5,658 bases of DNA from Candidatus Delongbacteria bacterium. Its GTDB lineage: Bacteria > UBA4055. Made by a program: the position numbers and the translations under genes. Below the pieces are notes generated by a model. That model saw nothing but the letters and a program-made list of their open reading frames with translations. It was not told the DNA's origin and did no database searches. Below are positions 1-4,767 of the stretch, one piece after another (within the stretch, counting starts at the first letter, position 1; each line of letters opens with the position of its first letter). The stretch lies in assembly GCA_013139625.1 (NCBI GenBank), contig WTAK01000218.1, positions 1 to 5,658 of the forward strand, read 5' to 3'.

Positions 1-431
1 CCGTTCTTATAAACTTCGGTGATCATCTTAACTGATAATGCATTAACACAGGAAACACCAACACCATGCAAACCGCCAGATACTTTATAATTCTCTTTGT
101 CGAATTTACCACCGGCGTGTAATTGAGTCATAACAACTTCAACAGCAGGCAGATTTTCATCTTTGTGAAGATCAACAGGAATTCCCCTACCATCATCAAT
201 TACCGAAATTCCACCTTCCGGAGTAATCTCAACCTCTATCTTTGTACAGAATCCGCCCAACGCTTCATCAATAGAGTTATCAACAACTTCGTTTACAAGA
301 TGATGAAGACCTCTTGTACCAACATCTCCAATATACATGGCAGGTCGCATTCTAACGGCTTCTAAACCATTTAGAACAGTTATCTTATCCGCTGAATAAC
401 TTTCTGTGTTAATATTTTCTTCGTTGCTCAT
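1..431 (-). CDS. gyrB: DNA gyrase subunit B, N-terminal part (3' end outside window)
   Basis: GyrB is the ATPase subunit of gyrase, which uses ATP to introduce negative supercoils in an A2B2 complex with GyrA on the nucleoid. About 143 residues are visible, starting [11 protein letters not shown]. They cover most of the GHKL ATP-binding subdomain: [14 protein letters not shown] at about 22-35, [12 protein letters not shown] at 47-58 with the presumed catalytic base Glu48 and Mg-binding Asn52, IDDGRGIP at 78-85 with adenine-contacting Asp79, QLHAGGKFD at 103-111 with Lys109, and the glycine-rich lid [16 protein letters not shown] at 118-133. The motifs fit GyrB; ParE shares this fold, but the position downstream of recF favours gyrB. 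The ATG at 429-431 leaves a short tail before the first conserved motif, as is normal. It follows dciA by 29 bases, with no terminator between, so co-transcription is likely. No good Shine-Dalgarno is seen; only a GGGG lies about 9 bases upstream. The ORF is cut by the window start, not broken. Confidence 0.96.
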   Translation of the reverse strand, partial: MSNEENINTESYSADKITVLNGLEAVRMRPAMYIGDVGTRGLHHLVNEVVDNSIDEALGGFCTKIEVEITPEGGISVIDDGRGIPVDLHKDENLPAVEVVMTQLHAGGKFDKENYKVSGGLHGVGVSCVNALSVKMITEVYKN

Positions 432-460
432 TTGAAAACCCCGTTTATTTCAATTTATAA

Positions 461-781
461 TTAATAAAACAATATTTTTTTAATTTTATGATATCCCAAT
501 TTTGCGTTGTACTTTTTTTTTATCTCATCTTCAATATGATAAAATTCGTTTCTCCAAATAGAACTATTGACCTTTATCATCAATATTGAAGCTTCAAATT
601 TTATAACTCTGCTTATTTTTGCAAGTTTATTTCCAACTACTTTAGGCCAAAGAGTTAATAATTCTGCCATTTCTCCGAGTTTCTTATATTCCGGATTGTC
701 ATTTACTAAACTATTCAATATCTTATTAAGTTGTGGTATTCTTCTCGGAGAATTATATGTTTTCTTTCTTCTAACTTTCAT
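461..781 (-). CDS. dciA: DUF721 / DciA-family protein (probable replicative helicase loader/recruiter)
   Basis: This 106-residue protein matches the DUF721 family, now called DciA. It interacts with the DnaB helicase and is thought to be the ancestral loader in bacteria lacking DnaC or DnaI. The N-terminal 20 residues are basic (KVRRKK, PRR). The family core follows: LWPKVVGNKLAKIS at 44-57 with Trp45 and the VVG turn, then the strand pattern ILMIKVNSSIWRNEF at 66-80. The chain ends KIKKILFY, near where Bacteroidetes DUF721 proteins end. Assignment rests on this pattern, the small size and the recF-gyrB location, a common position for the gene in several phyla. The ATG at 779-781 is the first possible start, because recF's TAG stop lies in the same frame two codons upstream. 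Translation is probably coupled to recF; an AAGGAG at 802-807 is 20 bases away. An A9 run (513-521) contains the in-frame slippery heptamer A AAA AAG. The loader function is inferred from the family. Confidence 0.85.
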   Translation of the reverse strand: MKVRRKKTYNSPRRIPQLNKILNSLVNDNPEYKKLGEMAELLTLWPKVVGNKLAKISRVIKFEASILMIKVNSSIWRNEFYHIEDEIKKKYNAKLGYHKIKKILFY

Positions 782-784
782 AAT

Positions 785-1885
785 CTATTGTAAGGTCAAT
801 GCTCCTTCTGTCACATTAAATATTCGAGTATTATTAACATCAAACTGATTGATTATACTACTATTACTTGTCGTTATAAATGTTTGAATATCTTTATCGA
901 GTATCTTAGCTATTTTCCCACTCTTTTTCTCATCAATCTCACTGTATAGGTCGTCTAATAAGAAAATTGGATACTCATCTGTTATTGATTTTATGTACTT
1001 TATCTCAGATAATTTTAAGGCTACCAAGAAGAGTTTATGTTGACCTTTTGATCCATATTTTCTCAGATCATTATCATTTATCTTGAAAACCAGGTCATCT
1101 TTGTGAGGTCCGATTATTGACAAACCTCTATCTTTTTCGGTTTGTATATTTTCCGATAATTGCTTTTTAAGATCATTTTGATAATCGTCTAGATCCATTG
1201 ATGATGAGTATGAAATATCACCTGAGAACAGACCATCTGATATAAATAATAAAATATCTTTGAAGAATTTATCAAAACCTTCTAGAAACTCAATTCTTTT
1301 CTTAAATATCTTAGTTCCATATTCCAACAGCTGTTCATTGTAAACTTCTATCATTTCAGGTTGGAATTTATTATCCTTTTTGAAACTATATAAGATTCTG
1401 TTCTTTTGTTTTAAAGTTTTAGTATAATTTTTTAACAAAGAAAAATATTCTTTATCTATCATTGATAATAATTTATCTACGAATTTTCTTCTTTCCAAGG
1501 GAGGGCCTGTAGTTATAATACTTTCATCTGGTATTAAATATACTATTGGTATATTACCCCAAAAATCTGAGAACTTTAAAACTTTTTTATCTTGAAATAT
1601 CACTTTCTTCTTTCTGTTACTAAAACTTATCTTAATATTTAATTCATTATCATTCTTATCAACAAAATCACCTGAAATAAAAAAATAATCTTCACCGAAT
1701 TTTTTCATTTCACTATAATTATTTGTTCTGAAACTATTCAACAACCCAAGTACACTGATAGCTTCAATAAGATTTGTCTTTCCTTGTCCATTCAAACCTG
1801 TGAAACAAACAATATCCTTATCAAAACCAATATCTAGGTTATTATAATTCCTAAAGTTATCCAGTATAATTTTATTTAATTTCAT
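785..1885 (-). CDS. recF: DNA replication and repair protein RecF
   Basis: RecF is an SMC/ABC-like ATPase that, with RecO and RecR, directs RecA loading at single-strand gaps and helps restart stalled forks. The 366-residue length is typical. The start MKLNKIILDNFRNY is the classic RecF opening. Walker A is GLNGQGKTN at 30-38 with Lys36. GPPLERRKFVDKLLS at 127-141 matches the conserved PxxRRxFLD region, and GPHKDDL lies at 259-265. The ABC signature is YGSKGQHKL at 277-285 (usually SRGQQK; the Q-to-H change is conservative). Walker B is IFLLDDLYSEID at 307-318, with Asp311, Asp312 and Glu316. All ATPase motifs are present, so it should be active. The start is 35 bases after dnaN, with a partial GGTG just before the ATG (GGTGTAA-ATG). 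It ends in TAG, the only non-TAA stop seen here; after one ATT codon the dciA ATG follows in the same frame. Parts of the gene are extremely AT-rich. Confidence 0.97.
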   Translation of the reverse strand: MKLNKIILDNFRNYNNLDIGFDKDIVCFTGLNGQGKTNLIEAISVLGLLNSFRTNNYSEMKKFGEDYFFISGDFVDKNDNELNIKISFSNRKKKVIFQDKKVLKFSDFWGNIPIVYLIPDESIITTGPPLERRKFVDKLLSMIDKEYFSLLKNYTKTLKQKNRILYSFKKDNKFQPEMIEVYNEQLLEYGTKIFKKRIEFLEGFDKFFKDILLFISDGLFSGDISYSSSMDLDDYQNDLKKQLSENIQTEKDRGLSIIGPHKDDLVFKINDNDLRKYGSKGQHKLFLVALKLSEIKYIKSITDEYPIFLLDDLYSEIDEKKSGKIAKILDKDIQTFITTSNSSIINQFDVNNTRIFNVTEGALTLQ

Positions 1886-1920
1886 TTACACCGCAGCTTT
1901 ACCAAGAGTTCACTAAAAGT

Positions 1921-3039
1921 TTAAGAATTATCCACAGAAGCAGGCATAAGTAACATTAAAATATCAAAATTATCTGTAGATTCAAATGGTTTAATAATAA
2001 CCGGTTTTTTACCTGTACTAATACTCAATTCTATAACTTCAGTCTCGATATTTTTTAATAACTCAATGATCTTTGTTGAGTTGAATCCTATAAATAACTC
2101 TTCACCTTCATAATCAATGTTAATATTTTCCTCGGCTTTTGAAGATGAATTACTATCTTCTGAATTTATCAATAATTGATCCTTTGATAAATTAAATTTA
2201 ATAAGCTTCGTTACGGGATTACAAGCCAATGAAACTCTTGATAAAGCTGAAGTTACAGATAATTTATCCATTTTAGCTTTTAGATTATTATTTACAGGTA
2301 TTATAGCTTGATAAGCAGGATATTTACCATTTATCAATCGAGTAAATATCACAATGTTATTTATCCTAAATTCTACATAATTCTCTTCAAAATAAATAAA
2401 ACACTCTTCATTCTTATCTATAGCATTTGCTACAATATTCAATGATTTTGCAGGTAGAATAATATCGGTCTCTTCACCTTCGTACTTAATATCCTTATCC
2501 TCTAACTTTACTAAACGAACACTATCAGTAGCTACCATAGTAAGTTCATTTGATTTAATCGAGAATAAAACACCTGTTAAAACAGCTCTTAATTGATCTG
2601 GAGATACTGTAAACACTGTTTTATTGATATACTTTTTTAATTTTAAAGAATCTATTGCCAGATGATTGCCAGATAAACTCTTTGGAGTAGCAGGGAAGTC
2701 GTTATAATCTTCTGTTATTACAACTTCAAACTTAATGTTGTTTGAAATTATCTTAACAACACTACCTTCTTTTTTAATTGTAATATTTGAATCAGGTAAA
2801 CTCTTTATAATGCTTATGAATTTTTTACCGTGAACAACAACTATTCCATCCTCAGCTCCGTTTACATCAACATTATTTACTAATGTTACAGAAAGATCTG
2901 TTGCTGTAATTGTTAAGTTATTTTCCTTTAGATTCAATATTATACATTCTGTAATAGGTTTTGTACTGTGCAAAGGTAAGATAGGACTAATAAGAGATAA
3001 CTGTCCCATAAGGCTGGATTTTAGAACTGAAAAGATCAT
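1921..3039 (-). CDS. dnaN: DNA polymerase III sliding clamp, beta subunit
   Basis: The beta clamp is a homodimeric ring that tethers polymerase and repair factors to DNA. At 372 residues it has the usual three-domain length. The N-terminus MIFSVLKSSLMGQLSLISPILP matches domain I, including the ILPLHSTKPI region. Landmarks further along are ATDLSVTL at about 47-54, DYNDFP at about 111-116, ATDSVRLV (the equivalent of E. coli ATDGHRLA, part of the client-binding pocket), and NGKYPAYQAIIP (the equivalent of GRFPDYRRVLP). The C-terminus reads DILMLLMPASVDNS: the LMP of the client cleft is kept, but the tail replaces the MRL of E. coli and is longer. That is closer to Bacteroidetes clamps. M1 rather than the internal Met11 is the start, because a strong AAGGAGT sits 7 bases before it. 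The gene follows dnaA after a 201-base gap holding the candidate origin. Its last codons contain an exact DnaA box on the opposite strand. Confidence 0.97.
   Translation of the reverse strand: MIFSVLKSSLMGQLSLISPILPLHSTKPITECIILNLKENNLTITATDLSVTLVNNVDVNGAEDGIVVVHGKKFISIIKSLPDSNITIKKEGSVVKIISNNIKFEVVITEDYNDFPATPKSLSGNHLAIDSLKLKKYINKTVFTVSPDQLRAVLTGVLFSIKSNELTMVATDSVRLVKLEDKDIKYEGEETDIILPAKSLNIVANAIDKNEECFIYFEENYVEFRINNIVIFTRLINGKYPAYQAIIPVNNNLKAKMDKLSVTSALSRVSLACNPVTKLIKFNLSKDQLLINSEDSNSSSKAEENINIDYEGEELFIGFNSTKIIELLKNIETEVIELSISTGKKPVIIKPFESTDNFDILMLLMPASVDNS
1928..1936 (+). promoter_or_regulatory. Exact DnaA box (TTATCCACA) inside the 3' end of dnaN
   Basis: TTATCCACA is identical to the strongest E. 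coli-type DnaA box. It lies over the codons for the terminal Val-Asp-Asn residues of the clamp, in the variable tail after the conserved LMP. Its orientation is opposite to the boxes in the dnaA-dnaN gap, about 1.2 kb away. Such a match can arise by chance in AT-rich DNA, so function is uncertain. Confidence 0.4.
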
Positions 3040-3046
3040 TTTTTTT

Positions 3047-3053
3047 ACTCCTT
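3047..3053 (-). promoter_or_regulatory. Strong Shine-Dalgarno for dnaN (AAGGAGT)
   Basis: On the minus strand AAGGAGT stands 7 bases before the dnaN ATG, separated by a run of seven A. It fixes Met1 as the start over the internal Met11. It is the only full, well-spaced Shine-Dalgarno I see; the other starts have weak, partial or distant matches. Confidence 0.8.
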
Positions 3054-3112
3054 ATTTTTTAATAGAAAAAGCTTATTAATTTAAACCATTATTGTTATTA
3101 GTACCGTGAATT

Positions 3113-3121
3113 TGTGAATAA
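3113..3121 (-). promoter_or_regulatory. Exact DnaA box (TTATTCACA)
   Basis: The minus strand reads TTATTCACA, fitting the TTATNCACA consensus at every fixed position. It is the only exact box in the dnaA-dnaN gap and has the same orientation as the surrounding variants. A degenerate second copy (AAATTCACG, three mismatches) follows immediately on its 3' side. Confidence 0.6.
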
Positions 3122-3187
3122 TTCTCTAACTAAGAAAATAGAAACGATATATTGAAAATATTTCCTTGAATGAACTGAGAATAAGTT

Positions 3188-3255
3188 TGTTAATACATGT
3201 TTATAAGTAATGTTTTTGTTCAATGTTAATATCTACCTTGTTAATATGTTGATAA
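3188..3255 (-). repeat. Five same-orientation copies of NTATNAACA
   Basis: On the minus strand the 9-mer NTATNAACA occurs at 3247-3255 (TTATCAACA), 3239-3247 (ATATTAACA), 3224-3232 (ATATTAACA), 3198-3206 (TTATAAACA) and 3188-3196 (GTATTAACA). The first two abut with a one-base overlap; start-to-start spacings from the low end are 10, 26, 15 and 8. The motif differs from the standard DnaA box mainly by A in place of C at position 6. The first copies overlap the dnaA stop region. ATATTAACA also occurs singly in gyrB (407-415) and dnaN (2119-2127), so the word is not unique, but the clustering is notable. Confidence 0.55.
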
Positions 3256-4629
3256 GTTAATTACATTAAGTATTTCATTGATAATATTTGTCATATCAGC
3301 ATCTTGAATATTTAATTTATTTTGTATTTTTTTAGTGGCATGAGATACAGTACTATGCTCACGACCTCCAAAATGCATACCAATGCTGGTAGTTGTAGAT
3401 TTTAGCTGGGTTGTACATAAATACATTGCGACAGCCCTGGCTTGAGCCACTTCTTGAGTGCGAGTTTTTTTTAGGAGAAGATCTTTTGGGATCTTAAAAT
3501 ACTCTGAAACTATATCTTGTATTTTACTAATGTTTAAAGTTGATTTTTTCGATACCATTAATTCTTTAAGTAACTCTTTGGCTTTAGTTACAGTGATCTC
3601 TTTGTTGAAGTTAGAGTAGTAGAAATATAGTTTTACTATTGCTCCTTCAAGATCACGAACATTTGTATTGATATTGTGAGCTATGAACATTATAACATCA
3701 TTGCTTAATTTAAAATCTTTTTCTTCTGATTTTAATCGGATAATAGCAGCTCTGGTTTCAAGATCAGGTGGTCTTACATCGGTGATCAACCCCATTTTAA
3801 ATCGGGATTTGAGTCTTTCATCTAATTGGTGAATATCATTTGGATGGAAGTCGGATGTTAAGACTATTTGTCCATTATTATTGTAGATATAATTGAAAAT
3901 ATGGAATAATTCTTCCTGACTTTTTTCTTTTCTCGCGAAAAACTGAATATCATCAATAATGATCAGGTCTTTGGTAATCAAATACTCTTTGTATTCATCA
4001 ATCTTACCGGTTTTGATATTATTTACAATTTGTTTTACAAAAATATCAGAGGTTAAGTAGAGTATATTTTCAGCAGAACCTTCCTCAAAAACATAGTTTC
4101 CGATCGCAGATACAAGATGTGTTTTCCCTAAACCAACGCCACCAAAGATCAATAAGGGATTGTACTGAGAATTTTTTATTTGTTGAGCAACATTCATTGC
4201 CGATACGACAGCTTTTTCATTCCCATTACCCTGTATAAAATTATCAAAGGTATATTTTGGATTCAAAGAAGTTTCTTTATATTCTGAGATATTACTTCTT
4301 TTTTTATTTTTTGGTTTTAATTTAGGGATCTTCTCTAAAACTTCTTCAGTTTCCACTATCGTAAAATCTGTATCAGCATCGATCAAAAATTTAATTGTAA
4401 TTTCATTAACCCCCAATACACTCTTAAGACTTTCGTCTAGTGCATTCTTATATTGACCTTTGATGTAATCAATATGAACTTTTGAAGGTACTTGAAATGT
4501 TATCTTGTCATTATCGATCTGAACGATCTTTAAAGGTTTTATCCAGGTATTGAATGAATTTAGATTCAAAAATTCTTTAATTTTCTCTTTAAATCCCTCT
4601 TCTACCTTTAGAGCTTTTTTATCTACCAT
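3241..4629 (-). CDS. dnaA: Chromosomal replication initiator protein DnaA
   Basis: DnaA binds DnaA boxes at oriC, forms an ATP-dependent filament, melts the origin and helps recruit the helicase. All four domains are present in 462 residues. Domain I spans about 10-83, with FNTWIKPLKI at 26-35. A short, Lys/Glu-rich linker (about 84-120) is domain II. The AAA+ domain III begins near NPKYTFDNFIQG (123-134) and has Walker A GGVGLGKT at 163-170, Walker B LIIIDDIQF at 222-230, sensor 1 IVLTSD at 255-260, the arginine finger in SRF (Arg276) and sensor 2 in NVRDLEGAI (Arg325). Domain IV ends with signature GGREHSTVSHA at 421-431; Arg390 aligns with E. coli Arg399. The preceding loop reads KTRTQEVAQAR, lacking two arginines of the E. 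coli version; Bacteroidetes DnaA is similar. No clear Shine-Dalgarno precedes the ATG (4627-4629), and no exact DnaA box lies upstream, so autoregulation is not evident. An A8 run encodes Lys387-Lys388. Confidence 0.98.
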   Translation of the reverse strand: MVDKKALKVEEGFKEKIKEFLNLNSFNTWIKPLKIVQIDNDKITFQVPSKVHIDYIKGQYKNALDESLKSVLGVNEITIKFLIDADTDFTIVETEEVLEKIPKLKPKNKKRSNISEYKETSLNPKYTFDNFIQGNGNEKAVVSAMNVAQQIKNSQYNPLLIFGGVGLGKTHLVSAIGNYVFEEGSAENILYLTSDIFVKQIVNNIKTGKIDEYKEYLITKDLIIIDDIQFFARKEKSQEELFHIFNYIYNNNGQIVLTSDFHPNDIHQLDERLKSRFKMGLITDVRPPDLETRAAIIRLKSEEKDFKLSNDVIMFIAHNINTNVRDLEGAIVKLYFYYSNFNKEITVTKAKELLKELMVSKKSTLNISKIQDIVSEYFKIPKDLLLKKTRTQEVAQARAVAMYLCTTQLKSTTTSIGMHFGGREHSTVSHATKKIQNKLNIQDADMTNIINEILNVINLSTY

Positions 4630-4666
4630 AAATCAACTTATTTCTATATTAATTATAACTTATAGT

Positions 4667-4694
4667 AATATATATTATTATATGAATCTTGCAA
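4667..4694 (-). promoter_or_regulatory. dnaA: Possible dnaA promoter in the AT-rich leader
   Basis: On the minus strand, TTGCAA (4689-4694, four of six to the -35 consensus) is followed after 16 bases by TATATT (4667-4672, five of six to the -10). It lies just downstream of the preceding gene's terminator and about 40 bases before the dnaA ATG, so a promoter is needed about here. The region is nearly all A/T, so -10-like words are plentiful. If the host is a true Bacteroidetes its sigma factor would prefer a different consensus. Tentative. Confidence 0.25.
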
Positions 4695-4718
4695 CGATAA
4701 AATTATAAAAAAGTAGAT

Positions 4719-4746
4719 AAAAAAAAGGGTTAAATTTTAACCCTTT
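4719..4746 (-). terminator. Intrinsic terminator after the secreted-protein gene
   Basis: An 11-base perfect inverted repeat (AAAGGGTTAAA at 4724-4734, TTTAACCCTTT at 4736-4746, one base between) forms a stem with a GGGTT/AACCC core. Read on the minus strand it runs straight into eight U (4719-4726). It starts 21 bases after the TAA stop of the gene at 4768 and should end that transcript before dnaA. The plus strand has no U-tract, so it looks one-directional. Confidence 0.88.
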
Positions 4747-4767
4747 AATATTCTAACATTATCAAAT

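Larger units (their letters stand above)
3040..3255. other. Candidate replication origin (oriC) in the dnaA-dnaN gap
   Basis: This 201-base gap plus the last codons of dnaA is AT-rich and carries a one-sided cluster of DnaA-box-like 9-mers, all in the minus orientation. There is an exact TTATTCACA (3113-3121). One-mismatch relatives are TTATTCTCA (3176-3184), TTATAAACA (3198-3206) and TTATCAACA (3247-3255). Two ATATTAACA and one GTATTAACA have two mismatches. Placement beside dnaA and dnaN is the commonest bacterial oriC location. AT-rich DNA that could serve as the unwinding element lies on the dnaN side (about 3056-3100). No protein-coding ORF or terminator is visible here. Origin identity is inferred from box clustering and position; base composition raises the chance of spurious matches. 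Confidence 0.55.

Noticed and set aside
123..365. Plus-strand 80-codon open frame opposite gyrB
   Set aside because: It is antisense to strongly conserved GyrB motifs, and its translation shows no recognisable domain.
567..848. Plus-strand 93-codon open frame with hydrophobic stretches
   Set aside because: It lies opposite dciA and the recF 3' end; the hydrophobicity follows from antisense lysine-rich codons.
1886..1920. Terminator or promoter in the dnaN-recF gap
   Set aside because: The 35 bases show no stable inverted repeat with a U-tract and no convincing promoter hexamers.
3007..3009. Internal Met11 as the dnaN start
   Set aside because: The upstream ATG has a well-placed AAGGAGT, and the preceding residues match the usual clamp N-terminus.
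3086..3103. DnaA-trio-like triplets (TAC TAA TAA CAA TAA on the minus strand) near the exact DnaA box
   Set aside because: Only three of five triplets fit the trio pattern, and their strand direction relative to the box does not match my recollection of the Bacillus arrangement. In AT-rich DNA this is weak.
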